A DNA stretch of 64,000 nucleotides from an uncultured Roseobacter sp. (GCF_947496515.1 NZ_CANMDB010000002.1:62001-126000), one strand, 5' to 3'; positions 18,695-28,434 are shown, counted from the stretch's first letter. The notes: generated by a model from the sequence alone, not told the origin. Program-made: numbers and translations.

Positions 18695-19729
18695 ATGGCT
18701 CCGACAAAAACCATTCTGCGCGCGCTGGCGGGCGAGACACTTCCCACGCCGCCCATCTGGATGATGCGGCAAGCGGGCCGCTACCTGCCCGAATACCGCG
18801 CGACCCGGGCCGAGGCGGGCGACTTCCTGTCGCTGTGCTACAATCCGGAGCTCGCGGCCGAGGTCACGCTGCAACCCATCCGCCGCTACGGGTTCGATGC
18901 CGCTATCCTCTTTGCGGATATTCTGTTGCTGCCCCAGGCGCTCGGGGCGGATCTGTGGTTCGTGACGGGCGAGGGGCCAAGGCTCTCGACCGTGCAAACC
19001 CAGGCGGATTTCGACAAGCTCGGACCGGTTGAGGATATTCACGAGACGCTGAACCCCATCTATGAGACCGTCCGCATCCTGCGTGGCGCGCTGCCCAGCG
19101 AGACCACGCTGATCGGATTCGCGGGCGCCCCGTGGACAGTGGCCACCTATATGATCGCCGGGCGGGGGACGCCGGATCAGGGACCGGCTCACGCATTGAG
19201 GCAGGAGAATACCGCGCTGTTCGAGGCGCTGCTGGCCCGGATCACGGCGGGCACCATCGACTATCTGGCTGCGCAGATTGATGCAGGTGCCGAGGTGGTG
19301 AAGATCTTTGACAGCTGGGCCGGGTCGCTCAAGGGCGAGGCCTTCGAAAAATACGCCGTGGCCCCGGCGCAAGAGATTACCGCCGCGCTCAAGGAGCGGC
19401 ACCCGCATATTCCCGTGATTGGTTTCCCGCGTGAGGCGGGGGATGCCTATATCGGGTTTGCGCGGGCCACCGGGGTGGATTGTGTGGCACTCGACAACTC
19501 CGTGAGTGCCGAGTGGGCGGCCCAGCACGTGCAGGTGGATGGCTGTGTGCAGGGTAACCTCGCCAGCCGTCACATGGTGACCGGTGGTGCGGCACTGGTG
19601 GAGGAGACAAAAGCCATCGTCGCGGCGCTGTCCAAAGGCCCGCATATCTTCAACCTGGGGCACGGGATCACGCCGGACGCCGACCCGGACAACGTGCAGC
19701 GGATGATCGACGCGGTGCGCGAGGGCTGA
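18695..19729 (+). CDS. hemE: Uroporphyrinogen decarboxylase
   Basis: A 344-residue enzyme producing coproporphyrinogen III from uroporphyrinogen III. Signatures: [17 protein letters not shown] near the N-terminus, [14 protein letters not shown], and a C-terminal FNLGHGI. The ATG at 18695 follows AGGTGAGGACG and gives the canonical start; the frame is open far upstream across hemC but that extension is only its shadow. Divergent partner of hemC. Confidence 0.97.
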   Translation: MAPTKTILRALAGETLPTPPIWMMRQAGRYLPEYRATRAEAGDFLSLCYNPELAAEVTLQPIRRYGFDAAILFADILLLPQALGADLWFVTGEGPRLSTVQTQADFDKLGPVEDIHETLNPIYETVRILRGALPSETTLIGFAGAPWTVATYMIAGRGTPDQGPAHALRQENTALFEALLARITAGTIDYLAAQIDAGAEVVKIFDSWAGSLKGEAFEKYAVAPAQEITAALKERHPHIPVIGFPREAGDAYIGFARATGVDCVALDNSVSAEWAAQHVQVDGCVQGNLASRHMVTGGAALVEETKAIVAALSKGPHIFNLGHGITPDADPDNVQRMIDAVREG

Positions 19730-19775
19730 CCATGTTCGCGACAGCCGGACGATGGGCGAATCGGGCAATTCCGGC

Positions 19776-19802
19776 TTGACGCGCTGCGGCACCTGTCATA
19801 AT
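19776..19802 (+). promoter_or_regulatory. Probable promoter of the CAU tRNA gene
   Basis: TTGACG (19776-19781) and CATAAT (19797-19802), 15 bases apart, end 12 bp before the first base of the tRNA. A by-eye call; the spacing is slightly short. Confidence 0.45.
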
Positions 19803-19814
19803 CCACCGGCTCGT

Positions 19815-19891
<77 letters not shown>

Positions 19892-20111
19892 TTCCATCCC
19901 CCTTACAAAAGCGGACAGACGCGCGTCTACTTGTGAAACAGCGCGTTCCGGCAGGCTGGTCCAGGCCATGCAGTCGGCCCTTTGCATCGCACGCAACCGC
20001 AGCTAGAACGCGCAAACCCCGGGGTGACAACCTGCGTCATCTACACTAGCAATTCCCTGAGGGGACACGCCGGAGCAACCGCCCCGGCACAGTCAGGGAG
20101 ACGCCGACACT

Positions 20112-21149
20112 ATGATGCTGAGAAAATCGTTTTTGAGACTGGCGGGTGCAGCAGCACTCTTGGCCGGTCTGACCGCAGGGCCGCTGAGCGCACAGGATGT
20201 GACCTTGCGGCTGCACCAGTTTCTGCCTGCGCAGGCAAACGTGCCCAAGCTGATCCTGGACGTCTGGGCCGACACCATTGAGGAGAAAAGCGGCGGACGG
20301 ATCGAGATTGAGCGCTACCCATCGATGCAGCTGGGCGGGCGACCGCCCGAGCTGATGGATCAGGCGATCGACGGCATTGCAGACATCGTCTGGACGGTGG
20401 TTGGCTATACGCCGGGGCGCTTCCCCTCGACGGAAGTTTTTGAGCTGCCCTTCATGATGACGAACGCGCCTGCCGCCTCCCGCGCCTATTGGGAGATGTT
20501 CGAGACACATATGAAAGACACCGAGTTCAAGGATGTGCATATCCTTGGCACCTGGGTGCACGGGCCCGGTCTGATCCACGTCAACAAGGAAGTGCGCACG
20601 CCGGCCGATATGGAAGGTCTGAAAATCCGCGGCGGCTCGCGTCTGGCCAATGCGCTGTTGGAGAAGATGGGCGCATCGCCCGTCGGCATGCCGGTGCCTG
20701 CGGTGCCGGAAGCGCTGTCCAAGGGGGTGATCGACGGCACCACCATTCCATGGGAGGTGACAGCCGCGCTCAAGATCCCGGAGCTGGTCGATAACCACAC
20801 CGAATTTCCCGGCAATGCGCTTTACGTGCTGACCTTTGTGCTGGCGATGAACAAGGACAGCTACGAGAACCTGCCCGATGACCTCAAGCAGGTGATGGAC
20901 GAAAACTCCGGGGTGGAGTTCTCTGTTTTTGCTGGCAAAACCATGGCCGAAAACGACGCGCCCGCACGTGAGGCAGCGCTGGCGCGTGGCAACAACGTGG
21001 TGATGCTCAGCGACAGCGAGGCCGCCGAATGGGAGGCCGCCGCACAGCCGATCTATAATGAATGGGTGGCTGAGATGAGCGAAAAGGGCATTGATGGTCA
21101 GGCGTTGATTGACGAGGCCCGCATGCTGATTGACCGCTATACCGAGTAA
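20112..21149 (+). CDS. TRAP transporter periplasmic solute-binding protein (DctP family)
   Basis: A 345-residue secreted protein with a signal peptide cleaved around AQD (about residue 28). DctP features are visible: LRLHQFLP at the N-terminus, the GLKIRGG segment with the Arg that usually contacts the substrate carboxylate, and VIDGTTIPWEV. It captures an organic acid (substrate unknown) for the two following membrane genes. The operon order P-Q-M is standard. Confidence 0.93.
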   Translation: MMLRKSFLRLAGAAALLAGLTAGPLSAQDVTLRLHQFLPAQANVPKLILDVWADTIEEKSGGRIEIERYPSMQLGGRPPELMDQAIDGIADIVWTVVGYTPGRFPSTEVFELPFMMTNAPAASRAYWEMFETHMKDTEFKDVHILGTWVHGPGLIHVNKEVRTPADMEGLKIRGGSRLANALLEKMGASPVGMPVPAVPEALSKGVIDGTTIPWEVTAALKIPELVDNHTEFPGNALYVLTFVLAMNKDSYENLPDDLKQVMDENSGVEFSVFAGKTMAENDAPAREAALARGNNVVMLSDSEAAEWEAAAQPIYNEWVAEMSEKGIDGQALIDEARMLIDRYTE

Positions 21150-21206
21150 TCAGGCACGCCGACCTGCGGCGACATGCGGCGGGTCGGATTGGTGAACGGA
21201 GCCATC

Positions 21207-21707
21207 ATGCATCAGGCGGTCACATTTCTGGCCCGTGCCACCGCGGTGATCGGTGGTCTGGTGCTGCTGGCGCTGGTGTTGCTGACGACCGTTTCCACAT
21301 TGGGTCGTGAGTTGGGTCCGGGCGAGATCAACGGCAACTACGAGATCCTGGAGGCGGGCGTGGCCTTTGCGATCTTCTCGTTTTTTCCGGTGTGTCAGCT
21401 TTACGGCGCGCATGCGACGGTGGATATCTTCACCTCGGCCCTGCCACCGCGGTTCAACCGTGCGATCGTCGCTTTCTGGGAAGTGGTTTTGACAGCGGCG
21501 CTCATTCTCATCAGCTGGCGGCTCTACGAGGGGATGCAGCGCTATATCGGCAATGGGGAGACGACGTTCTTTTTGCAGTTTCCTGTCTGGTGGTCCTATG
21601 CGGCGAGCTTTGCGGCCTCTGTGGTGACCTGTGTCGTCGGGCTCTATTGCGCGGCAGTGCGGGTGCGCGGCTGGGCGCATGACCGCGACTTGCTGCCAAC
21701 CGCGTGA
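21207..21707 (+). CDS. TRAP transporter small permease (DctQ family)
   Basis: A 166-residue membrane protein with four predicted helices, including FPVCQLYGAHATVDIFTS between helices two and three, a typical DctQ segment. It pairs with the large permease. Start: the ATG at 21207 lies behind CGGAGCC; an ATG 11 codons earlier has no comparable site. The large permease begins 13 bp after the stop. Confidence 0.9.
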   Translation: MHQAVTFLARATAVIGGLVLLALVLLTTVSTLGRELGPGEINGNYEILEAGVAFAIFSFFPVCQLYGAHATVDIFTSALPPRFNRAIVAFWEVVLTAALILISWRLYEGMQRYIGNGETTFFLQFPVWWSYAASFAASVVTCVVGLYCAAVRVRGWAHDRDLLPTA

Positions 21708-21720
21708 GGGACGACCGCCC

Positions 21721-23040
21721 GTGAGCAATCTTGAGCTTGGTTTTTGGTCCTTCCCGCTGCTGTTGATCATGATCTTCCTGCGCGCGCCCATTGGGCTGGC
21801 CATGCTGCTCTGTGGCTTTGCGGGCTGGTACTTTGCCATGGGTGGCAACGCCTCCGTGTTGCTCAACAAGCTGAAATCCGAAACCTACACCCAGTTTTCG
21901 AACTACTCGCTGTCGATCATCCCGATGTTCCTGCTGATGGGGCAGTTCGCGACGCTTTCGGGCATGTCGAGCGCGCTCTTCAAAGCAGCCGAGAGTTTTC
22001 TGGGGCATCGTCGCGGCGGGGTGGCGATGGCATCTGTGGGGGCCTGCGCGGGCTTTGGTGCGATCTGCGGGTCCTCGTTGGCGACCGCGGCCACCATGTC
22101 CAAGGTCGCGCTGCCGGAGCTGCGGCGCTATGGCTATGTCGGTGGTTTTTCCACCGCAACACTGGCCGCGGGAGGCACGCTTGGCATCCTGATCCCGCCG
22201 TCGGTGATCCTCGTGATCTATGCGATCATCACCGAGCAGAACATCGCCAAGCTGTTTCTGGCGGCTTTTGTTCCCGGCATACTCGCCGCCATTGGCTATA
22301 TGTTGACGATCTCGCTTTACGTGCGGCTCTACCCGGCGGCGGCGGGCACGCGCGCGCCTCAGCCCATGGCCGAACGCTGGGCGGCGCTGGCGGCAACCTG
22401 GCCGGTGCTGGTGATCTTTGGCGTGGTCGTGGGCGGTATCTATCTGGGCTGGTTCACCCCCACCGAAGGGGCCGCCATCGGCGCTGCGGGCACCGGGCTC
22501 GTCGCATTGCTTTCGCGGAGCCTCAACTGGGCGGTGCTGCGTGAGAGCCTGCTCGGCACTGCGCGGACCACCGCCATGATCTTCTTCATCGTGCTGGGAG
22601 CAGGGTTCTACAACAGCTTTCTGGCGCTGTCGGGCGTGCCGCAGTTCATGGCGGACTGGGTGCTGGAGCAGGGGCTCGACCCGTGGATTGTCCTGTCGGT
22701 GATCCTGCTGTTCTACCTGCTTTTCGGGTGTCTGATGGACAGCCTGTCGATGATCCTGCTGACAGTGCCCATTTTCTTCCCTGTGATCTCGGCCATGGAT
22801 TTCGGTATGTCGCCGGAGCATCTTGCGATCTGGTTCGGGATCCTTGTGCTGATCGTGGTGGAGGTCGGGCTGATCACGCCGCCTGTGGGCATGAACCTTT
22901 TTATCATCAACACGATGGACCGTGACACACCGATGACCGAAACCTACAAGGCGGTGATGTTCTTCGTGGGCTCGGACGTGCTGCGGGTGATCCTGCTGGT
23001 CATGTTCCCGGCGATCACACTCTTTCTCATTCCGGCCTGA
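21721..23040 (+). CDS. TRAP transporter large permease (DctM family)
   Basis: A 439-residue protein with about 12 transmembrane helices. DctM hallmarks: FLRAPIGLAMLLCG, NYSLSIIPMFLLMGQFA, GGTLGILIPPSVILVIYA, and a late VGLITPPVGMN. It couples uptake of the bound solute to an ion gradient. The GTG start at 21721 is preceded by GAGGGACG. A weak hairpin (23043-23069) follows the stop. Confidence 0.94.
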   Translation: MSNLELGFWSFPLLLIMIFLRAPIGLAMLLCGFAGWYFAMGGNASVLLNKLKSETYTQFSNYSLSIIPMFLLMGQFATLSGMSSALFKAAESFLGHRRGGVAMASVGACAGFGAICGSSLATAATMSKVALPELRRYGYVGGFSTATLAAGGTLGILIPPSVILVIYAIITEQNIAKLFLAAFVPGILAAIGYMLTISLYVRLYPAAAGTRAPQPMAERWAALAATWPVLVIFGVVVGGIYLGWFTPTEGAAIGAAGTGLVALLSRSLNWAVLRESLLGTARTTAMIFFIVLGAGFYNSFLALSGVPQFMADWVLEQGLDPWIVLSVILLFYLLFGCLMDSLSMILLTVPIFFPVISAMDFGMSPEHLAIWFGILVLIVVEVGLITPPVGMNLFIINTMDRDTPMTETYKAVMFFVGSDVLRVILLVMFPAITLFLIPA

Positions 23041-23042
23041 GA

Positions 23043-23069
23043 GAGGGCCGCGCCACGGGCGCGACCCTT
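23043..23069. terminator. Possible hairpin between convergent TRAP and ABC genes
   Basis: AGGGCCGCGCC and GGCGCGACCCT flank ACG and can pair with mismatches. It has no real T-run, so its role as terminator of either convergent gene is uncertain. Confidence 0.35.
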
Positions 23070-23080
23070 CGCGTTTACTA

Positions 23081-24745
23081 TCAGGTCCAGGCCATGCGAG
23101 CCGGATGGAATTCGTTGCTGATGTGGTGTTCGGCCCCCACCAACCCGTCGCGCGTGAAATTGTACAGCGCGCGCCAGTAGGGCTGGATCGTCACGCCTTC
23201 TTCCTGCACGAGCGCCTGCATTTCTTTCATCAGCGCGCGCCGCTCGCCCACATCGGGGGTTGCCAGCGCGGACTTGAGCATTGCGTCAAATTCAGCGTTG
23301 GACCAGCCGAACTCGTTCCACGCCTCGCCGGTTCTGTAGGCGAGCGCCCAGACCTGCACACCCAGTGGACGATGCGCCCAGTCCGTCGAGGAAAACGGGT
23401 ACTTGGACCAGTCATTCCAGAAGGTGCTGCCTGGCAGGATCGTCCGGCGGACCGCGATGCCCGCGTCCCGCAGCTGGGCCGCGACCGCATCGGTGGTGTC
23501 CTTGCGCCAGGCATCGTCGATAGAGATAAGCTCATGTTCGTAGTCAGCCATCCCCGCCTCTTCCATGAGAGCAAGCGCGCCTGCAGGATCATGCTTCATC
23601 GGGGGCAGTTCGGCGTAGTCCGGATGCATCGGGCCCACGTGGTGGTTCTCCGCGGTGATCCCGCGCCCGGCGTAGCCAAGCTCCAGCAACACCTCGTTGT
23701 CCACCGCCATGGCCAGGGCCTGCCGAACCCGTTTGTCGGCATAGGGGGTCTGACCTTCGACCTCAGCCAATTGGTTCGGGCGGATCACGATGGTGGCCGC
23801 TGTGGCGATGGAGTTCTCGTTCCAATTGTCCAGGGTGGCGAAGATGTCGATGAAGTCGCCTTCGATGGAGTAGAGCGCGTCGATCTCGTCAGCTTCCGCA
23901 GCGGCGATGAAAGCCGACGGGTCGGTGCCGTAGTCGATGTATTCGAGCGTGTCGATGTAGGGCCCACCGTAAATCTCGGTGCCCCACCAGGTATGATCCG
24001 TATTGCGGACCAGAACGGCCTTGACGCCGACTTCCAGCGATTGTGGCAGGTAAGCGCCTGTACCTACGGGGTTTTCCAGCATCGTTTCTGCATCAAAACC
24101 TGCGGGCGTGATGGCTGCGGGGTAGTCGGCCATCCCGGCAATCAGCGAGATATCGGGCTCGGGCAGGCTCAGCCTGACGGTGTGTGTATCGATCACCTGG
24201 ATCGCGCCATCGATCGCTTGGCCGGTGTCCGCGTCAATCAGCGTGGCGAAACGGCCCGCCATGGAGTTGCCCTCGACCCCCCTTTCGCACCATCCGGCGA
24301 TGTTGCGGGCAACGTCCTCGGCGGTGAAGTCCTCGCCGTTGTTCCATGTGACGCCGCGGCGGACGTTCAGGGTGTATTCTGTTGCATCGTCGTTGATCTC
24401 CCAGCTTTCCAACAGGGTGGGCGTGAAGGTGCCGTCGTTCTCGTATGTCACCAGATACTCCAGCCAGCCACGGGAGAAGTTGGAGATCTGCGGCCAGTCA
24501 AAGGTTCGCGGCTCCTTGAGCGCGCGCACCTCTTGCTGAATGCGCACTACTCCCCCTTGCTGATGACCCGCCGCGCGCGCTGGTGGTGTCATGCCGATCA
24601 TGGCATAAGCGGTTGCCGCGGTTGCGCCAAAGGTGCAGGCCGTTGCCAGGAATTCGCGGCGGTTGATCGGGTCGGTGCCGATCTTGGCTGCCGATGCTAC
24701 CACGGCCTCGGGCAAGGCTTTGCCCGTACGTGTCAGAAATTTCAT
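23081..24745 (-). CDS. ABC transporter substrate-binding protein (SBP_bac_5, peptide/nickel type), Tat-exported
   Basis: A 554-residue periplasmic binding protein of the oligopeptide/dipeptide class. The N-terminus carries a twin-arginine signal (NRREFLAT, Arg29-Arg30) followed by a hydrophobic segment ending near ARAAG. Family blocks include [22 protein letters not shown] and [19 protein letters not shown]. Its ligand is unknown. No permease or ATPase genes adjoin it, so it is an orphan here and must work with a transporter encoded elsewhere. Confidence 0.9.
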   Translation of the reverse strand: MKFLTRTGKALPEAVVASAAKIGTDPINRREFLATACTFGATAATAYAMIGMTPPARAAGHQQGGVVRIQQEVRALKEPRTFDWPQISNFSRGWLEYLVTYENDGTFTPTLLESWEINDDATEYTLNVRRGVTWNNGEDFTAEDVARNIAGWCERGVEGNSMAGRFATLIDADTGQAIDGAIQVIDTHTVRLSLPEPDISLIAGMADYPAAITPAGFDAETMLENPVGTGAYLPQSLEVGVKAVLVRNTDHTWWGTEIYGGPYIDTLEYIDYGTDPSAFIAAAEADEIDALYSIEGDFIDIFATLDNWNENSIATAATIVIRPNQLAEVEGQTPYADKRVRQALAMAVDNEVLLELGYAGRGITAENHHVGPMHPDYAELPPMKHDPAGALALMEEAGMADYEHELISIDDAWRKDTTDAVAAQLRDAGIAVRRTILPGSTFWNDWSKYPFSSTDWAHRPLGVQVWALAYRTGEAWNEFGWSNAEFDAMLKSALATPDVGERRALMKEMQALVQEEGVTIQPYWRALYNFTRDGLVGAEHHISNEFHPARMAWT

Positions 24746-24988
24746 TGTTTTCCTCTCTGTTGTCGCGCGATGCGCCTTGGGGCTTGCCGCCCCGGTGTGC
24801 CGCGAGGCTTATGCTGCGGCCGTGCGTGTCTTGCACCCTTTCAGGAACAGGCGAAGTGTCAGGTCTCGGAGAGACGGCGTCAACCCTTCCGCCCGTCTGG
24901 GGTGCGCGGATTGGCGCAGCGCATTCAGTCTTTCAAAGAGCGCGGGCCTGCGCCATGGTTGCGCCGCATGGCCAAGAGGACCCGACCC

Positions 24989-25390
24989 ATGAAATCGCTC
25001 TCTCCCGCCGGTATTCCACCGCCGTTTGCGCGGTACTCCCATGGCGTAGAAGTGCCGGCCGGCGCACGTCTGGTGCGCACGTCCGGCCAGTTGGGGCTGG
25101 ATGCGGATGGCACCACCCCCGAGGATGCCGAGGCGCAGGCGCGGCTGTGTTTCGCGAATATCGACGCGATCCTGCGCTCGGGCGGGATGGGGCGGGCACA
25201 GATCTGCCATCTCAGCGCCTATGTGACGGACCGCGTGCATATGGCGGGCTACATGGCTGCGCGGGATGCGTATCTGGCCGAAGTGACGGTGCTGCCGTCT
25301 TCGACACTGATGATCGTATCGGGCTTTACCCGACCCGAGTTCGTGGTTGAGGTGGAGGTCTGGGCGGCGGATCAGGGCGCGTCGGAGTAG
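24989..25390 (+). CDS. RidA family protein (Rid/YjgF/UK114)
   Basis: A 133-residue protein beginning LSPAGIPPPFARYSHGVEV, with the family core VRTSGQLGLDADG, then NIDAILRSGG and a C-terminal VVEVEVWA. RidA deaminates reactive enamine/imine intermediates; this sequence departs from canonical RidA, so another Rid subgroup is possible. Start: the ATG at 24989 follows AAGAGGA at seven bases. The last 19 bases overlap the convergent small membrane-protein gene. Confidence 0.85.
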   Translation: MKSLSPAGIPPPFARYSHGVEVPAGARLVRTSGQLGLDADGTTPEDAEAQARLCFANIDAILRSGGMGRAQICHLSAYVTDRVHMAGYMAARDAYLAEVTVLPSSTLMIVSGFTRPEFVVEVEVWAADQGASE

Positions 25391-25587
25391 TCCTTGCGCA
25401 TCAGTTTGCGTAAGGTCCAGATCAGCGTACCACCGAAAAAGGCGCTCGCAATACCGATGGTCTCTATCATCACCGGGCCAGCGGGCAGGCCACGGTACAG
25501 GATGCCGCCGATCATGAGCAGCAGACCCGCAACGGAGACATAGATCCGAAACCAAAGCTCGTTGCGGGTGGGGCCATATTTGCTCAT
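25372..25587 (-). CDS. Small two-span membrane protein of unknown function
   Basis: A 71-residue protein with two likely transmembrane segments (about 14-33 and 39-60) and a charged tail RKLMRKDYSDAP. The family is not recognised. Its ATG overlaps the stop of the upstream DinB gene, so it is probably the last gene of a fahA-dinB operon. It overlaps the convergent rid gene by 19 bp. Confidence 0.65.
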   Translation of the reverse strand: MSKYGPTRNELWFRIYVSVAGLLLMIGGILYRGLPAGPVMIETIGIASAFFGGTLIWTLRKLMRKDYSDAP

Positions 25588-26105
25588 GACAGATATGCCT
25601 TCGCCGTTGGTGCGCGGTCGTAGCGCAGGTGAAAGTCATCAAGCTGCGGCGGCGCTGTCCCAAGACTGTGCAACTGCACATGCGCTTGGCCGCGATGATG
25701 GACCTGATGCTGGAAAAGATGCAGGAGCAGGTCTGCAACCCGCTCTGTGACAGGTCCCTCGGGGCGCTCCGTCTGGCGCGTTTCGGTCAGGATCTCAGGC
25801 GTCAGCGCGGCGCAGAAGCTGATGAGCCGGGCGTCCGCCTCTGCCTGCAGCCGGGCGAGTGCCTCCAGCGAGGTCTCTGCCTCCCGGTCATAGACGCGCC
25901 GTCCCAACCCGCCTGCCGTCAGAGCATCGGTGTAGTAGAGATCGACCGCGTAGATGTGATCGAGCGTCGCGCGGAGCGAGGGGAAAAACCCAGGTGCGGG
26001 TGCTGCGGCCTGCGCGTCGGTGAGTGTGGATGCAGCGGCGTAGAGCGTCGCATTGGCCCAGGCGTTATTTTGCGCCATGCGCAGATAGGGATGCGCCGCG
26101 CTCAT
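25584..26105 (-). CDS. DinB family (putative metal-dependent) protein
   Basis: A 173-residue four-helix-bundle protein of the DinB/YfiT type. Family blocks: NNAWANATLYAA near the start, LRATLDHIYAVDLYY (first His), and LLHLFQHQVHHRGQAH with the His pair that binds metal. Members of this superfamily include thiol-dependent transferases; this one's reaction is unknown. The ATG overlaps the stop of the upstream fumarylacetoacetase gene (ATGA), suggesting a shared role in aromatic or glutathione-linked metabolism, which is only inference. Confidence 0.85.
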   Translation of the reverse strand: MSAAHPYLRMAQNNAWANATLYAAASTLTDAQAAAPAPGFFPSLRATLDHIYAVDLYYTDALTAGGLGRRVYDREAETSLEALARLQAEADARLISFCAALTPEILTETRQTERPEGPVTERVADLLLHLFQHQVHHRGQAHVQLHSLGTAPPQLDDFHLRYDRAPTAKAYLS

Positions 26106-27352
26106 GGTTCAAGCGCGGGCAGGATCTGGCCTGCACAGGCACCAAACCCCACCCGGTACCCATCGCCCGCGGCGTGTCCGGTCAGCGTCAGCATGTCCCC
26201 GTCCTCGACAAAGCGCCGCTCGGTGCCGTCTTTCAGGGTCAGCGGTTCTGTCCCGTTCCACGTCAGCTCCAGCAACGAGCCCCGGGCGTCCGGTGCCGCA
26301 CCCGAGATCGTGCCCGAGCCCAGCAGGTCGCCCGCGTTCATCGCACAGCCAGACGTCGCGTGATGGGCCAGTTGTTGGGCAGCACCATAGGTCAACTCGG
26401 CGTAGTTGGTGCGTGCGATGACCTCTGCCGCCCCGCCCTCAGGCGCCATCAGCACCGACAGATCGATATCGTAAAGCAGCGGCCCGGGTGCCTGCAGATG
26501 CGGTAGCAGCGGCACGTCGGGGTCAGGCGCTGCCGCGCGGAAGGGGGCCAGTGCCTCTGCCGTGACAATCCAAGGGCTGATGGAGGTGGCGAAGGCCTTG
26601 GCCTGAAACGGACCCAGGGGCTGATACTCCCAAGCCTGAATGTCGCGCGCGGACCAGTCATTCAGCAACACATAGCCAAAGATCATCGCCTCGGCCTCGG
26701 CCACCGACAGCCGGGTGCCCATGGGAGAGCTGACACCCACCACCGCGCCCAGTTCCAGTTCGATGTCCAGCTTTTCGGTGGGCGCAAACCGCGGGGCATC
26801 AGCCTCGGGTGGTTTGATCTGGCCGCAGGGACGGCGCACTTGTGTGCCACTGATCACGACGGTGCTCGCCCGGCCGTTGTACCCGATGGGCATGTGCAGC
26901 CAGTTGGGCGGCAGTGCATTCTCGGCGCCGCGGAACATCGTGCCGACATTGGTGGCGTGATGGCGGCTGGCGTAGAAATCCGTGAATTCCGATACGACGA
27001 ACGGCAAATGCAGGCGCACCTCGCTCAGCGGCACCAGGAACGGTGCCAGTTGGGCCTGATCGGGTGATGCCTCTTTCAGCATATCCTTCAGAAGGGCACG
27101 CAGCGCCGCCCAGGCCTCCGGACCCAGATCCATCACGTCATTCCAGTAAGGCAGATCAAAGACCGGCGCATCAGAGAGCGCGATCAGCCCCGCCGCCTCC
27201 ACCGCGGCCAGATCGAGCACCTGATCGCCGATGGCAACGCCACAGCGCGCATCCTGCGGGTCGGTCGAGAACACGCCGTAGGGCAGGTTGTTCAGCGGGA
27301 AATCACAGCCCGCATCATTGGCGCTGGCCACCCAGCTTCGCATCAGCGGCAT
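26102..27352 (-). CDS. Fumarylacetoacetase
   Basis: A 416-residue fumarylacetoacetate hydrolase, the last step of tyrosine/homogentisate degradation, giving fumarate and acetoacetate. Signatures: NNLPYGVFS at the start, DFYASRHHATNVGTMFR with the metal and catalytic residues, LNDWSARDIQAWEYQPLGPF, and GSGTISG near the C-terminus. The first three residues follow a 38-codon small frame whose stop abuts the ATG. dinB and a small membrane gene follow in the same operon. The homogentisate dioxygenase gene is not in this window. Confidence 0.95.
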   Translation of the reverse strand: MPLMRSWVASANDAGCDFPLNNLPYGVFSTDPQDARCGVAIGDQVLDLAAVEAAGLIALSDAPVFDLPYWNDVMDLGPEAWAALRALLKDMLKEASPDQAQLAPFLVPLSEVRLHLPFVVSEFTDFYASRHHATNVGTMFRGAENALPPNWLHMPIGYNGRASTVVISGTQVRRPCGQIKPPEADAPRFAPTEKLDIELELGAVVGVSSPMGTRLSVAEAEAMIFGYVLLNDWSARDIQAWEYQPLGPFQAKAFATSISPWIVTAEALAPFRAAAPDPDVPLLPHLQAPGPLLYDIDLSVLMAPEGGAAEVIARTNYAELTYGAAQQLAHHATSGCAMNAGDLLGSGTISGAAPDARGSLLELTWNGTEPLTLKDGTERRFVEDGDMLTLTGHAAGDGYRVGFGACAGQILPALEP

Positions 27353-27469
27353 TCAGTCATCCTTTGGTGGCTGGTCTCGTTTCGCGCGCGTTTGCCGCCA
27401 CCGAAAAAAGGCGAAAAGGGCCGCCATCACGGCAATCCCGGCGATAAGGTCGATCATGCTTTCCGTCAT
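27353..27469 (-). CDS. Possible 38-residue membrane micro-protein upstream of fumarylacetoacetase
   Basis: Starting at ATG 27467-27469 the frame reads MTESMIDLIAGIAVMAALFA followed by FFRWRQTRAKRDQPPKDD: one transmembrane helix then a basic, polar tail. The stop TGA lies directly against the ATG of the fumarylacetoacetase gene, a spacing typical of coupled genes. No clear Shine-Dalgarno sequence is visible before the start, so this is a candidate only. Confidence 0.45.
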   Translation of the reverse strand: MTESMIDLIAGIAVMAALFAFFRWRQTRAKRDQPPKDD

Positions 27470-27562
27470 GAGGCGAACATAGGTCGTGTGGCCCGGGCCG
27501 TCGAACCTTTTTCCCTCAGCTCGACGCGGAGTGCCACACCGCGCGCCCGTCGGCAGGGTGGC

Positions 27563-28372
27563 TCAGAAATCGACGATGACACCCGGAAGCGCCAGCGCCT
27601 TCATCAGGTCGCGCAATTCCTGACGTGCGGCGATGTTGGAGATATTGAGTTGCTTGACCCCGATGTCCTTGAGATCAAGCAGGGTCAGCCCGCGCGGGAA
27701 CAACTCGCGGAAGATCACCCGCTCGGAAAACCCCGGTGCGGTGCGAAAGCCGATCCGCTTGCTGAGATTGCGGATCGCGCGTTCCATCTTTTCCTTGTTG
27801 ACCATCCGCTGCGCTCCGATGCGGTTACGCAGGACAATCCAGTCGATGGGGGCAAGGCCTGCCTGTGCGCGCAACTGCCGCGCGCTCCAGACCATCTCGG
27901 AGTAGACCGCGGGGCCGAGGATCTTGTCGCCGGTGGAGTCCGTATGCGCCAGCAGGTCAAAATCCACAAAGCTGTCGTTGAGCGGGGTCACCAGCGTATC
28001 GGCCAGCGAATGTGCGACCTGGCTGAGCCGCGTGTGCGAGCCCGGGCAGTCGATGAGAATGAAGTCGCAGGACGGCGACAAGGTGCTGACCGCCGCGGCA
28101 AGCTGGCGATCTTCCATGTGCTCTTCGGGGGCGAGCTCTTCGGGTGCGATCTGCGGTAGGGGATGGGTTTCGGGCGTGCCGAGATCAATCCCGGTTTGGT
28201 GCAGATATGCCTTGCGGTTCTCGGTATAGCGTCCGAATGTGCGTTGGCGCAGGTCCAGATCAAGCGCATTCACCCTGTGCCCCATGCGCGCAAGCGCCGT
28301 TGCCACATGCATGGACACGGTCGATTTGCCAGCGCCGCCCTTTTCATTCCCGACGACGATGATATGCGCCAT
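27563..28372 (-). CDS. mipZ: Division-plane positioning ATPase MipZ (ParA family)
   Basis: A 269-residue ParA-like P-loop ATPase. The deviant Walker A KGGAGKST is at 11-18 and the Walker B region is FILIDCPGSH. The length and the segments LDLDLRQRTFGRYTENR and VVWSARQLRAQ-like region match MipZ, which binds ParB at the poles and inhibits FtsZ away from midcell in alphaproteobacteria. Start at ATG 28370-28372 gives the typical N-terminus AHIIVVGNEKGG; the frame is open further upstream. An inverted repeat at 28418-28434 lies before it. Confidence 0.93.
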   Translation of the reverse strand: MAHIIVVGNEKGGAGKSTVSMHVATALARMGHRVNALDLDLRQRTFGRYTENRKAYLHQTGIDLGTPETHPLPQIAPEELAPEEHMEDRQLAAAVSTLSPSCDFILIDCPGSHTRLSQVAHSLADTLVTPLNDSFVDFDLLAHTDSTGDKILGPAVYSEMVWSARQLRAQAGLAPIDWIVLRNRIGAQRMVNKEKMERAIRNLSKRIGFRTAPGFSERVIFRELFPRGLTLLDLKDIGVKQLNISNIAARQELRDLMKALALPGVIVDF

Positions 28373-28417
28373 CACCCGATCCTTCGCCCAGACCGCTTTG
28401 GGCGGCATCTCAATTGT

Positions 28418-28434
28418 CACTACTATATGTAGTG
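28418..28434. promoter_or_regulatory. Inverted repeat upstream of mipZ, operator candidate
   Basis: CACTAC-TATAT-GTAGTG: perfect six-base arms around a five-base AT centre, 46-62 bp upstream of the mipZ start. The surrounding sequence extends the symmetry imperfectly (TGTCAC on both sides). The protein that might bind it is unknown. Confidence 0.4.

Noticed and set aside
18589-18756. Longer hemC start 55 codons upstream
   Set aside because: The extension overlaps the start of divergent hemE, and the family N-terminus begins at 18591.
23105-25390. 761-codon plus-strand frame spanning the ABC binding protein and RidA gene
   Set aside because: Only its last 133 codons (from 24989) are a recognisable protein; the rest is antisense to the binding-protein gene.
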